This document shows positions 1 through 7,723 of a stretch of 16,539 nt of DNA, one piece after another (position 1 is the stretch's first letter; every line of letters begins with the position of its first letter). Below the pieces are notes generated by a model. The model ran no database searches. It was given only the letters and a program-made list of their open reading frames with translations, and was not told the origin of the DNA. Made by a program: the position numbers and the translations under genes. This DNA comes from Thermoprotei archaeon (lineage in GTDB: Archaea; Thermoproteota; Methanomethylicia; Nezhaarchaeales; WYZ-LMO8), in contig QMSN01000004.1 of NCBI GenBank assembly GCA_003650865.1, forward strand, positions 1 through 16,539. The letters run 5' to 3'.

Positions 1-931
1 CAACCCCCTTTAGTGAGAGGTAAGCTACCGCCCCGGCTATAATGGCCACTACATAGGCTATAGACGCTGGAGTCCTTACGCGATGCGGCATGAGTTTTCG
101 GGCTTCGCAAAACACCAAGGTTATTAAAGCTAGTAGTGGAAGTAGCCCTGTAGGCGACACTATGTACTTCAATCCCTTTTCTGGGGTTATGGCTGCTACT
201 AGCATGCTTACTAAGATGGTTGTGAATGAGGCGTAGAGCAGGTTTCTAGAGTACCTCTTCATTATTATGAGGATGAGCGTGAATATCGCGAGGAGGTTTA
301 ATGGGTATACGTAGGCACCCCAAGACAGCCCCATGTAGCCTAGCGCTAAGCCAGCTATGACCCCACTAACGAGGGAGCCCTTCTTTAAGGCCCTTACGTA
401 GAAGAGCAACGCTATGATCAACATCAATATTCCTACGCTCTCGTCATCGAAGAAGCCGAAGCCAGTCCTAGATATGTAAGCTGCATTGATCGCGAGGAAA
501 ATACTTGAGTAGAGACCTGCAGCCGTATCCTCAACTTCCCTCCCCAAGAAGAATATTACGATGGAAGCTATAGCCCCGAAAATCGGCGGCAGGAAACAAC
601 AGAAGGTCATGAGGTCCACGTCAAGCCCAAAGGGCTTCGCCAGTAAGTAGAGAAACGCTCCCGCGAAGGCTACTCCTGGAAACGACGTCGTGGATACATT
701 CCGACCCCAAGGATTCCAGAACCTGTGGTCTGTACCCCACGAAAACCAATCTACGAAGCCTTGCCACCCCCTTTCAACTACGAAGTTAGCCATGTAGTAC
801 TGGTAGTAGGGGTCATGCTCATTGAGCATGTAGACACCGTAGCTCACTGGAAGAATCCTAATCGAGAGAGCCACCACAAATATTATTGCTAGAGCTGAAG
901 CTATGAGCACCTTGCTCTTCAATTGCGGCAT
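1..931 (-). CDS. aglB: AglB/STT3 oligosaccharyltransferase, N-terminal part (runs off left edge)
   Basis: This is the catalytic subunit of the N-glycosylation machinery, a multi-pass membrane enzyme that moves a lipid-linked glycan onto Asn in secreted proteins. I translated it by hand: an open frame of 310 codons runs from ATG at 931 to the window edge with no stop, so the C-terminal half, including any WWDYG motif, is outside. One hydrophobic segment (about residues 8-28) is followed by an external loop with the acidic motif NEHDPYYQYY (37-46) and WFSWGTDHRFWNPWGR (62-77), both typical of STT3/AglB. More hydrophobic segments follow, with a second acidic motif FFDDES (160-165) in the expected place. 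GAGGT lies 7 nt before the ATG. It is divergent from ileS. Family identity is clear; the glycan and acceptor specificity cannot be read. Confidence 0.9.
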   Translation of the reverse strand, partial: MPQLKSKVLIASALAIIFVVALSIRILPVSYGVYMLNEHDPYYQYYMANFVVERGWQGFVDWFSWGTDHRFWNPWGRNVSTTSFPGVAFAGAFLYLLAKPFGLDVDLMTFCCFLPPIFGAIASIVIFFLGREVEDTAAGLYSSIFLAINAAYISRTGFGFFDDESVGILMLIIALLFYVRALKKGSLVSGVIAGLALGYMGLSWGAYVYPLNLLAIFTLILIIMKRYSRNLLYASFTTILVSMLVAAITPEKGLKYIVSPTGLLPLLALITLVFCEARKLMPHRVRTPASIAYVVAIIAGAVAYLSLKGV

Positions 932-981
932 CCCAGTTACCTCACAGCTTAGCTGAATTCAACTAGTTGTCCTGCTGGAGG

Positions 982-989
982 CTTAAATG
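982..989 (-). promoter_or_regulatory. putative TATA box for aglB
   Basis: On the minus strand the AT-rich element CATTTAAG lies about 55 nt upstream of the aglB ATG. With an archaeal TATA-to-start distance near 25 nt, transcription would begin around 957-960 and leave a leader of about 27 nt that includes the GAGGT ribosome-binding site. The match is modest. Confidence 0.35.
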
Positions 990-1083
990 AATTATCTGGG
1001 TCTTAAAGTTTAAGCTTCTCAAGGTTTTCAAGTGACCAAGTGATGGGATAAGGCTTTCAGGTGCTTGCTTGATGACGTAACTC

Positions 1084-1092
1084 TTATTTAAA
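1084..1092 (+). promoter_or_regulatory. putative TATA box for ileS
   Basis: TTATTTAAA is a good archaeal TATA-like element. It predicts transcription starting near 1114-1118 and a leader of about 25 nt before the TTG at 1141. It lies in the 209-nt divergent gap between aglB and ileS, in which I see nothing else convincing. Confidence 0.5.
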
Positions 1093-1140
1093 GGGAGGAG
1101 ATGTAAGAGGAAATAACGCCTGAGATGAGAGTGGTTAGCC

Positions 1141-4100
1141 TTGAAGCTTAAGCAGTACAATCCTAAACTTATAGAGGACGAGGTTAGGAGGTATTGGGCT
1201 GAACACAAAATCATCGAAAAGAGCTTTAATGCTAGGAGAGGGTCAAAGATATTTAGCTTCTTAGAGGGTCCCCCTACATGTAATGGCTTCATGCACGTAG
1301 GTCACGCTAGGGGCAGAACCCTGAAGGACGTGGTCATAAAGTTCAAGTTGATGCAGGGATTCGACGTTTGGAATAGAGCTGGATGGGATACTCAAGGATT
1401 ACCGGTTGAGCTTGAGGCTGAGAAGACCTTAGGGTTGAGCTCGAAGAAGGACATAGAGAGAGTTGGCTACGAGAGGTTTGTTGAGGAGTGCAATAGGCTT
1501 GTCGACTACTACATGAAGCATTGGAGAGAGGCTTCAGAGAGGCTGGGTTTATGGTTAGATTATGACAACGCCTACGAAACAAGGAGGAGAGAGTACATAG
1601 AGTTCGTGTGGTGGGCTCTAAAGCAAGCTTACGATAGGGGGTGGCTCGTAGAGGACTTAAAGGTTATAGCCTTCTGTCCAAGGTGTGAAACACCCCTATC
1701 TGACCAAGAGGTGGCTTTAGGTTACGCTACTGTTGAGGACCCCTCGATATACGTGAAGATGCCTCTAGCTGATGAGCCAGGTACGTACATAGTCATATGG
1801 ACCACTACACCTTGGACCCTTCCAGCTAACGAAGCCATATGCGTTCATCCTTACGAGAGGTACGTTAAGATCGAAGTTGCAGACGAGAAATGGATAGTAG
1901 CAGAGAAGTTGTTGGAGAAGGTCATGAAGGAGGTGGGCGTCAAGGAGTACAGGGTACTCGAGACCTTTGACGGCTTAAGCCTCGAACGCCTACGGTACAT
2001 ACATCCATTATTAGACGAAGTCCCCGTACACAAGCTTCACGAGGGAGCTCACATGGTGGTTTGCGACGAAATGGTGAGCATGGAGGAGGGAACTGGATGT
2101 GTACACATGGCTCCTGCCCATGGACCTGAAGACTTCGAAGTAGGCAGACGCTACGGACTCCCAGTATTCTGTCCTGTAGATGCGACAGGTAGGTATACAG
2201 AGGATGCAGCTAAGTATAAGGGGCTCTACGTCAAGGACGCTGACAAGGTCATAGTAGAGGACTTAAAGCGTAAGGGATTGCTGATATACGAAGGCAGAGT
2301 TCTCCACGAGTACCCCCACTGTTGGCGTTGCAATACACCTCTCATATATAAAGCTGATAGACAATGGTTCCTACGCATAGAGCCCATAAAATCACTAATA
2401 CTAGAGGAGAATGGCAAGGTGAAGTGGGCTCCACCGTGGGCTGGAGAGGCTAGATTCCACAACTGGATAGCCAACGCTAGGGACTGGTGTATTTCACGAT
2501 TGAGGGTTTGGGGTTCCCCTCTCAATATATGGACTTGCACGAACTGTGGGCAACGAGTGTGTGTGGGATCTTATGAGGAGCTAAGGAGGATGTCTATCAA
2601 GCCTGTGGAGGACGTTGAGCCCCATAGACCTTGGATAGATGAAATTAAGCTCAAGTGTCCACGGTGCGGTGGTGAGATGATTCGTGAACCCCACGTGCTC
2701 GACTGCTGGCTTGACTCCGGCGTGGCTCATGCAGCTAGCGTTGGGTACTTGAGGGATAAGAGGTTATTCGAAAAGTTATTCCCCTACGACTTTGTTACAG
2801 AGGCTGTAGATCAGACTAGGGGCTGGTTCTTCTCCTTGATATTCACGAGTGTCATGGTCTTCGGGAGAGCTCCTTACAAAAGCGTGTTATGTCAAGGTCA
2901 CGTGCTGGATAAAGTAGGACAGAAGATGTCGAAGAGTAAGGGCAATGTGGTGTGGGCTCTCGACGCCATGGAGAGGGAGGGGGTGGATCCCTTACGCCTC
3001 TACTTGACCTTTAAGTCCGCGCCGTGGGATTCGCTGAACTTCGACTTTGACGAGCTCAAGAACACAAGGCGGACTTTAAACACCATATTCAACGTTTACA
3101 AATTCGCTTACACCTACATGAAGCTAGACAAGTTTAAGGCCCATGAGGCCATGCTAAGTAGCTTGATGGACAAGCTCAGCATCGAGGATAAGTGGTTACT
3201 TTCAAGATGCCAAAGCGTTGTTAGAGAAGTCACAGAGAAAATAGAGGCGCTGAACATACATGAAGCCGCTAGAGCCGTTATAGACTTCCTAATAGACGAC
3301 ATCAGTCGAGGTTACATAAGGTTCATTAGGAGAAGAGTCTGGCTGGAGGAGGAGGCCATAGAGAAGGTGACGGCTTACGCCACGCTGTACTACGTGCTTG
3401 AGAGGGCTGTAAGGCTGCTTGCACCCTTTGTGCCTTACTTCGCTGAGTGGCTCTTTCTAAACTTCACTAGGGAGTTTTCTGAGAGTAGTCCTGCAAGCGT
3501 GTTTATGTGCGAGTGGCCCCGTGCAGATAAGCAATTAGAGGCCGAAGAGCTGGAGGAGGGGGCCAAGCACCTAATGGATGTTCTAACGCTCGTGGCTAAT
3601 GCAAGGCAGAAAGCCAAGCTGAAGAGCAGATGGCCCGTCTCAAAGGTTATAGTAGTTGCGTTGAGAGAAGGTGCTTCTCAGAAGTTAAAGATGTTCCACA
3701 AAGTGCTCTTAGAGCAAGCTAACGCCCGTGAAGTGTTCATCTTGGATTCCATGCCTCATGACGTAGAGTTAAAGCTAAGAGTTAAGGAAGATGTCTTAAA
3801 GGAGCTCTACGGTGACAAGCACCATTTGATAGTTGAGGAGCTCTCTAAAATTCCGGTGGTAAAGGCTGTTGAGGAACTCATAGCTTATGGCAAGATAAGA
3901 TTAAACGTTAAGGAAGAACCTCTAGAGGTTAGCTCCGATGCCATTGAGGTTGTTGAGGAGCTTAGGGGCAACGTAGTCTCGGCCTACGGGAAAGGGTTCG
4001 CAGTTTACCTTGACATCACAAGAGATAGAGAACTTGAGGCAGAGGCGTTAACCAGAGACTTAGTTAGGAGGATACAGTACATGCGCAAGGAGATGGACTT

Positions 4101-4314
4101 AGCCATAGAGGACTACATAGACGTGGTGATAGAGGCCCCTGAGAGCGTAAAGAACACCTTGACCCACAAGAACGTAGAGTACTTGAAGGGTGAGGTTAGA
4201 GCGAAGTTACTTACAATAACGAGCAGCAAAGCTGAGGTGTCTGAAGACTGGTATCACAAAAGCTGGGACATAGATGGGGTAAGGTTCTCAGTTTACCTGA
4301 AGAAAGCCACTTAA
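1141..4314 (+). CDS. ileS: isoleucyl-tRNA synthetase
   Basis: Cytosolic class I aminoacyl-tRNA synthetase that charges tRNA-Ile with isoleucine. At 1057 residues it has full family length. The HIGH motif is HVGH at residues 52-55, inside LEGPPTCNGFMHVGHARGRT. It is followed by GWDTQGLPVE, where Gln replaces the His seen in many IleRS. TTTPWTLPAN marks the CP1 editing domain. The KMSKS loop is a perfect KMSKS at 595-599. Several CxxC pairs (CPRC at 179-182, then CWRC, CTNC and CPRC) are zinc-binding candidates. The C-terminal half is an anticodon-binding helical domain plus a tail. The start is TTG, preceded by GTGGTTAGCC; no ATG lies near. A short T-run after the stop (4326-4330) may end transcription. 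ValRS and LeuRS were considered, but the overall motif context fits IleRS best. Confidence 0.97.
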   Translation: MKLKQYNPKLIEDEVRRYWAEHKIIEKSFNARRGSKIFSFLEGPPTCNGFMHVGHARGRTLKDVVIKFKLMQGFDVWNRAGWDTQGLPVELEAEKTLGLSSKKDIERVGYERFVEECNRLVDYYMKHWREASERLGLWLDYDNAYETRRREYIEFVWWALKQAYDRGWLVEDLKVIAFCPRCETPLSDQEVALGYATVEDPSIYVKMPLADEPGTYIVIWTTTPWTLPANEAICVHPYERYVKIEVADEKWIVAEKLLEKVMKEVGVKEYRVLETFDGLSLERLRYIHPLLDEVPVHKLHEGAHMVVCDEMVSMEEGTGCVHMAPAHGPEDFEVGRRYGLPVFCPVDATGRYTEDAAKYKGLYVKDADKVIVEDLKRKGLLIYEGRVLHEYPHCWRCNTPLIYKADRQWFLRIEPIKSLILEENGKVKWAPPWAGEARFHNWIANARDWCISRLRVWGSPLNIWTCTNCGQRVCVGSYEELRRMSIKPVEDVEPHRPWIDEIKLKCPRCGGEMIREPHVLDCWLDSGVAHAASVGYLRDKRLFEKLFPYDFVTEAVDQTRGWFFSLIFTSVMVFGRAPYKSVLCQGHVLDKVGQKMSKSKGNVVWALDAMEREGVDPLRLYLTFKSAPWDSLNFDFDELKNTRRTLNTIFNVYKFAYTYMKLDKFKAHEAMLSSLMDKLSIEDKWLLSRCQSVVREVTEKIEALNIHEAARAVIDFLIDDISRGYIRFIRRRVWLEEEAIEKVTAYATLYYVLERAVRLLAPFVPYFAEWLFLNFTREFSESSPASVFMCEWPRADKQLEAEELEEGAKHLMDVLTLVANARQKAKLKSRWPVSKVIVVALREGASQKLKMFHKVLLEQANAREVFILDSMPHDVELKLRVKEDVLKELYGDKHHLIVEELSKIPVVKAVEELIAYGKIRLNVKEEPLEVSSDAIEVVEELRGNVVSAYGKGFAVYLDITRDRELEAEALTRDLVRRIQYMRKEMDLAIEDYIDVVIEAPESVKNTLTHKNVEYLKGEVRAKLLTITSSKAEVSEDWYHKSWDIDGVRFSVYLKKAT

Positions 4315-4316
4315 AG

Positions 4317-4331
4317 AAATAAAAGTTTTTA
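4317..4331 (+). promoter_or_regulatory. AT-rich element: tRNA promoter and/or ileS terminator
   Basis: The AT-rich stretch AAATAAAAGTTTTTA follows the ileS stop directly and ends 27 nt before the tRNA. The AATAAAAG part is placed as a TATA box for tRNA-Ser (predicted start near 4350), and the run of five T residues could terminate ileS transcription. The two roles are not exclusive. Confidence 0.45.
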
Positions 4332-4357
4332 GCTGGCAGCTAGGCTTGAAAGAGTGA

Positions 4358-4445
4358 GCCGGGATGGCCGAGTGGACCAAGGCGCCAGCCTTGAGAGCTG
4401 GTGTCCCCATGGGACGCGCGGGTTCAAATCCCGCTCCCGGCGCCA
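4358..4445 (+). tRNA. tRNA-Ser (anticodon UGA)
   Basis: The 88-nt sequence folds as a class II tRNA. The acceptor stem is GCCGGGA/TCCCGGC (7 bp), with G73 and an encoded CCA at 4443-4445. The D arm begins GGCCGAG. The anticodon stem is CCAGC/GCTGG with loop CTTGAGA, so the anticodon is TGA (4392-4394), reading UCA serine codons. The long variable arm GTCCC-CAT-GGGAC is the hallmark of tRNA-Ser/Leu, and G73 fits archaeal tRNA-Ser. The T arm is GCGGG-TTCAAAT-CCCGC. No intron is present. C12 lies in a CCG context, the kind of site acetylated to ac4C in eukaryotic tRNA-Ser and tRNA-Leu. Archease begins just downstream. Confidence 0.97.
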
Positions 4446-4468
4446 CAATTTAATTTTAGGTGAAGCCT

Positions 4469-4897
4469 GTGGGGGTCATAAGGTTTCTTGATCATCCATC
4501 CGACGTGTACATAGAGGTTGAGGCTGATAGCCTAGAAGAAGCTTATGCTCTCTCCGGCGTAGCGTTATACCAGGTTATGACCGATGTTGAGACTATAGAG
4601 AAAAGGGAGAGCATAAACGTGGAGGTAAGTGGCTACGACTTGTACTCGTTACTCTACAATTGGCTTGAAGAACTCCTTTACTTGTTCGACGCTAAGGGCT
4701 TTTTAGGGTCTGAGGTAAAGGTCGACAACATAGGGAAAGCGGGAGACGAATTTAAGCTTAAAGCCGTCGTCGTAGGCGAGAAGTATGATCCATCTAAGCA
4801 TCCATCCAAAACTGGCGTTAAGGCTGTCACGTACCACTTGATGGAGATAGAGCAACTCGATGGTAGATGTAGAGTAAGGTTTGTACTCGACATCTGA
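4469..4897 (+). CDS. archease, RtcB RNA-ligase activator
   Basis: Small cytosolic protein that promotes guanylylation and multiple turnover of the RNA ligase RtcB in tRNA splicing and repair. Counting from GTG 4469 it has 142 residues, the family's normal size. The metal-binding N-terminal motif FLDHPSD gives Asp8 and Asp12. The signature HPSKTGVKAVTYH is at 111-123, and the C-terminal VLDI supplies the last conserved Asp (141). Two in-frame GTG starts are possible: 4460 (145 aa) and 4469. I prefer 4469 because AGGTGA, a good Shine-Dalgarno sequence, sits 5 nt before it, and the family usually has only a few residues before the FLDH motif. The tRNA leaves little room for a separate promoter. 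RtcB itself is not in the window. It converges on the next gene with a 16-nt gap. Confidence 0.93.
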   Translation: MGVIRFLDHPSDVYIEVEADSLEEAYALSGVALYQVMTDVETIEKRESINVEVSGYDLYSLLYNWLEELLYLFDAKGFLGSEVKVDNIGKAGDEFKLKAVVVGEKYDPSKHPSKTGVKAVTYHLMEIEQLDGRCRVRFVLDI

Positions 4898-4913
4898 TCT
4901 AGACCATAAAAGG

Positions 4914-5621
4914 TTATTGACGCAGGTACTCCCCTCTTTTCTCGAGAATCTCTGCCGTGGTGGCGTAAGGCTTTGCAGGAATGCCCTTTACTGCTACTCC
5001 ACTAGGCACGCTTTTTGTGACTACGCTACCCGCAGCTACAAAGGCCCCTTCCCCCACTTCTACTCCAGCTATTATAATGGCATTGGCCGCTACAATGACG
5101 TTATCGCGTATAACCGTTGTGACAAGCTTTCCACTAGGTGGATACTTGTCGTTCGTTATCACGACGTTGGGCCCCAGGAAGACGCCATTACCTACCTCGG
5201 TTCTCCGCGGTATGAAGACGTTTGACTGTATACTGACATTTCTCCCTATGTTGCACTCACCCTCTATTACAGAGAAAGAGCCCACAACACTTCCACACCC
5301 TATCCTCGAGAGCTCTCTTATCATGACGTAGTGGCCGAGCTGAACGTCATCTTCCAACCAAACCCTCTCATAAATTACACAGCCGCTTCTCACGGTGCAT
5401 CGTCTGCCCACGAAGCATCCAGAACTCACGGCATCTAATGCTTCGTCAAAGCGACCCTCGAAGTTCCTCCTTACAGCCTCGAGGTTGCTTTTAGTGGGAT
5501 ACCCCAGTATTACCATGTTGTCGATTATGGAGTCTTCCTCGACGACCGTAGGGCCATATATCTTAACCATAGGAGCCACTATGGCATGCTTCAGCATGGC
5601 TTTAGGTGACAAGTAGCTCAT
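4914..5621 (-). CDS. hexapeptide-repeat (left-handed beta-helix) transferase-like protein
   Basis: A protein of 235 residues dominated by imperfect hexapeptide repeats of the [LIV]-G-x4 type (for example VRSGCVIYERVWLEDDVQLG and the IG..VSIQSNVFI and VEVGEGAFVAAGSVVTKSVP stretches). These form a left-handed beta-helix as in trimeric acyltransferases and the C-terminal halves of sugar-nucleotidyltransferases. The end, GSVVTKSVPSGVAVKGIPAKP, closely resembles the WbbJ/LbH acetyltransferase group, suggesting acetyl transfer to a sugar or amino sugar; the substrate is unknown. No nucleotidyltransferase domain is present. The frame extends to GTG 5630, but I chose ATG 5621 because GAGGTG stands about 6 nt before it. 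A role in surface glycan synthesis alongside aglB is possible but unproven. Confidence 0.8.
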   Translation of the reverse strand: MSYLSPKAMLKHAIVAPMVKIYGPTVVEEDSIIDNMVILGYPTKSNLEAVRRNFEGRFDEALDAVSSGCFVGRRCTVRSGCVIYERVWLEDDVQLGHYVMIRELSRIGCGSVVGSFSVIEGECNIGRNVSIQSNVFIPRRTEVGNGVFLGPNVVITNDKYPPSGKLVTTVIRDNVIVAANAIIIAGVEVGEGAFVAAGSVVTKSVPSGVAVKGIPAKPYATTAEILEKRGEYLRQ

Positions 5622-5720
5622 AGACAACACCTCATTGAGGCCTCAGTTCATGAATGGTCTTTCATCGCTTTCAACACTCGGCAAGTTCTTCATCGGCCAG
5701 TAGAGATACTGTAGCGGTAG

Positions 5721-5733
5721 AATTTATCTTTAA
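5721..5733 (+). promoter_or_regulatory. putative TATA element for the SPOUT methyltransferase/S10 operon
   Basis: AATTTATCTTTAA lies about 50 nt upstream of ATG 5778. It predicts transcription from about 5752, just ahead of the strong GGTGGAGG ribosome-binding site at 5760-5767. This placement favours the ATG at 5778 over the GTG at 5760. Confidence 0.4.
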
Positions 5734-5777
5734 TCGAGCCTACAAGCCCTATAGGAGAGGTGGAGGACTCTAGCTCC

Positions 5778-6638
5778 ATGAGCCTCACGGTGGCATTGCC
5801 ATCAACACTGACGGCTGAAGCGAGCACACTACGCGAAAAAACTGTTAAGATGGGGTTTATAGCTCGCGTGTTAGCAGTTTTCAAAGTTGACCAAGTAGTG
5901 CTATACTGCGACGACGTGAGTTATATCGAGGACCAGAGGCTCATGAAGAAGCTTCTCGACTATGCAGTATGTCCTCAGTACTTGAGGAAGAAGTTCTTCC
6001 CCCTAGACCCCCACTTGAAGTACGTGGGTTTAATGCCTCCACTTAGAACGCCGAATCACCCTCTTGAGAAGAGCATTAGAGATTTACCTAATCTGTCGTA
6101 TCGCGAAGGTTTGGTGGTGAAGAGATTGGACGAAGAAAAGTACCTTGTAGATGTGGGATTGGATAAGCCCATAGCGGTTAAGGGAGGGAAGTTAAGGGAG
6201 GGCATGAGAGTTATAGTCGAGATCCGTAAGGATGAAGAAGAGGTAAAAGCAAAGCTCGTAGCGAGGAGGGATGTGCCCTTCTACTTTGGCTTTAGAGTGC
6301 AATCAACACGAGGAGGATTGAGGGAAGTAGTTGAGAGGTATGGAAAGGAGGCTCTCGTCATAGCTACATCAAAGTATGGCAAATCAATAGTCGAAATCGT
6401 GGAGGAGCTACAACAGGAACTCTCCACTCGAAGCAATATTCTCCTACTCTTCGGGTCGCCCTTAAGAGGGCTTTACGACATAGCTAAGCGAGAGGGCTGC
6501 GACCTCGATAGCATCGTGGACCACGTCGTCAACTTCATACCAGGTCAAGGAACTGAGACCGTGAGGACTGAAGAGGCTCTCTGCGCAGTCTTAGCGGTAA
6601 TTAACGTGTTGCTGAGGCTCAAGCCACTTACGAAATAA
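5778..6638 (+). CDS. SPOUT-superfamily RNA methyltransferase (COG2106 / SPOUT1-like)
   Basis: A member of the SPOUT (alpha/beta-knot) family related to human SPOUT1/CENP-32 and yeast YMR310C, annotated as putative RNA N3-uridine methyltransferase. The N terminus (LTVALPSTLTAEASTLREKTVKMGFIARVLAVFKVDQVVLY) is the typical opening. A central segment around GLVVKRLDEEKYLVDVGLDKPIAV is an OB-fold-like RNA-binding insert. The C-terminal knot (ILLLFGSPLRGLYDIAK and VVNFIPGQGTETVRTEEALCAVLAVINVL) should bind S-adenosylmethionine. Length is 286 residues from ATG 5778. GTG 5760 would add six residues but overlaps the Shine-Dalgarno GGTGGAGG, so I prefer the ATG. In many archaea this gene directly precedes the uL3 gene, as here, 69 nt upstream. 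The target RNA in archaea is uncertain. Confidence 0.9.
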   Translation: MSLTVALPSTLTAEASTLREKTVKMGFIARVLAVFKVDQVVLYCDDVSYIEDQRLMKKLLDYAVCPQYLRKKFFPLDPHLKYVGLMPPLRTPNHPLEKSIRDLPNLSYREGLVVKRLDEEKYLVDVGLDKPIAVKGGKLREGMRVIVEIRKDEEEVKAKLVARRDVPFYFGFRVQSTRGGLREVVERYGKEALVIATSKYGKSIVEIVEELQQELSTRSNILLLFGSPLRGLYDIAKREGCDLDSIVDHVVNFIPGQGTETVRTEEALCAVLAVINVLLRLKPLTK

Positions 6639-6640
6639 AG

Positions 6641-6648
6641 ATTAAATA
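6641..6648 (+). promoter_or_regulatory. possible internal TATA box upstream of rpl3
   Basis: ATTAAATA lies just after the methyltransferase stop and 60 nt before the rpl3 GTG. It could give the ribosomal genes their own start near 6671. The match is weak, and read-through from the upstream promoter is equally likely. Confidence 0.3.
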
Positions 6649-6707
6649 GGAGGAGGCATTCTTCTAACCCCAAAACCATGATTTCCTAGGCGTGAGAGGG
6701 GTTTAAA

Positions 6708-7721
6708 GTGGGTCGAGGTATACACGCACCGCGCAGAGGATCCCTGGCATATTACCCTAGAGTTCGAGCGCGAAGGATAGTGGCTAGGATTAGGTCTTGG
6801 CCTAAGGTAGACGTTGAAAAACCTCAGCTACTTGCATTCGCTGCTTACAAGGCTGGCATGACTCACGCGGTCATAGTTGAGGATCATCCTACGAGCCCCT
6901 TCTACGGTAAGGAAATGGTGAAAGCGGTTACGATACTTGATGCTCCTCCCTTGAAGGTATTTGGAATTAGGCTGTATGCCTCAACACCCTATGGTTTGAA
7001 GAGTCTATGCGAAGTGCTAGCTAAGGAGCTACCTGAAGACTTAGGTAGGAAAATCACCTTACCAAGGAGCTATGACGAGGAGCAGGCCATATCTAAAGCC
7101 AAGGCTCTCCTCGATAAGGCTTGTGAAGTGAGGGTCTTAGCTTGTACTCAGCCTCGGCTTTCAGGACTAAGGAAGAAGACACCAGAGATCATGGAGATTA
7201 AGGTGGCGGCTCACAGCGTTGAAGAGGCATGGAACTACGCGCTGTCAATACTGGGCAAAGAGGTCAAGGCTTCGGACGTGTTCCAAGAGGGGCTATACGT
7301 CGATGTCATAGCTGTGACTAAGGGTAAGGGCTTCCAAGGTGTTGTTAAGAGGTTTGGGGTTAAGATCATGCCTCGATGGCATAAGCATCGCAAGGGTTAC
7401 AGGAAGGTGGGGTGTATAAGCCCCCAGCATCCCGACATGTCATACGCCATACCTAGACCAGGACAGATGGGCTTCCACCAGAGGACTGAGTACAATAAGA
7501 GGATCATAAAGATGGGCGATGACGGTTTATCGGTCACGGTTAAAGGAGGGTTCGTAGGCTACGGTGTGGTAAGAGGTCCCTACATAGTGCTACTTGGCTC
7601 AGTACCAGGACCTAAGGGTAGGCTTGTGAAGTTGAGGTACCCTATAAGACCTCCAGGAACCATCCCCAAGAGCACGCCTAAAATAGTTGAGATAAACGTT
7701 GATTCGAAGCAAGGTGGTTAG
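6708..7721 (+). CDS. rpl3: ribosomal protein uL3 (L3)
   Basis: Large-subunit protein whose extended loops approach the peptidyl-transferase centre. At 337 residues it has the usual archaeal length. The basic N terminus (GRGIHAPRRGSLAYYPRVRA) and the conserved stretches GFQGVVKRFGVKIMPRWHKHRKG (near 208-230) and GQMGFHQRTEYNKRIIKMG (252-270) identify it. The start is GTG with a purine-rich GAGAGG upstream; no ATG is nearby. It is the first ribosomal gene of the cluster and stops 2 nt before the uL4 start. One oddity: at the tip of the central loop, where yeast Rpl3 has Trp255, this protein has Gln240 (SPQHP). Confidence 0.97.
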   Translation: MGRGIHAPRRGSLAYYPRVRARRIVARIRSWPKVDVEKPQLLAFAAYKAGMTHAVIVEDHPTSPFYGKEMVKAVTILDAPPLKVFGIRLYASTPYGLKSLCEVLAKELPEDLGRKITLPRSYDEEQAISKAKALLDKACEVRVLACTQPRLSGLRKKTPEIMEIKVAAHSVEEAWNYALSILGKEVKASDVFQEGLYVDVIAVTKGKGFQGVVKRFGVKIMPRWHKHRKGYRKVGCISPQHPDMSYAIPRPGQMGFHQRTEYNKRIIKMGDDGLSVTVKGGFVGYGVVRGPYIVLLGSVPGPKGRLVKLRYPIRPPGTIPKSTPKIVEINVDSKQGG

Positions 7722-7723
7722 CT

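Noticed and set aside
1070..1125. Possible C/D box sRNA (TTGATGA followed about 50 nt later by CTGA).
   Set aside because: The C box has T rather than purine at its first position, internal C'/D' boxes are not convincing, and the stretch contains the likely ileS TATA box.
963..3617. Several minus-strand open frames of 60-109 codons over and just before ileS (for example 963-1292, 2226-2540).
   Set aside because: They lie antisense to, or overlap the start of, a fully conserved ileS, lack recognisable domains and good ribosome-binding sites, and have low-complexity Ser/Leu-rich translations typical of shadow frames.
1141..4314. Valyl- or leucyl-tRNA synthetase as identity of the large synthetase.
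   Set aside because: The full motif context (RAGWDTQGLPVE after HVGH, editing-domain TTTPWTLPAN, C-terminal region after KMSKS) fits IleRS better.
4881..5616. Plus-strand frames (114, 116 and 73 codons) opposite the hexapeptide gene.
   Set aside because: The minus-strand frame has clear repeated beta-helix sequence across its full length; the plus-strand translations resemble no protein.
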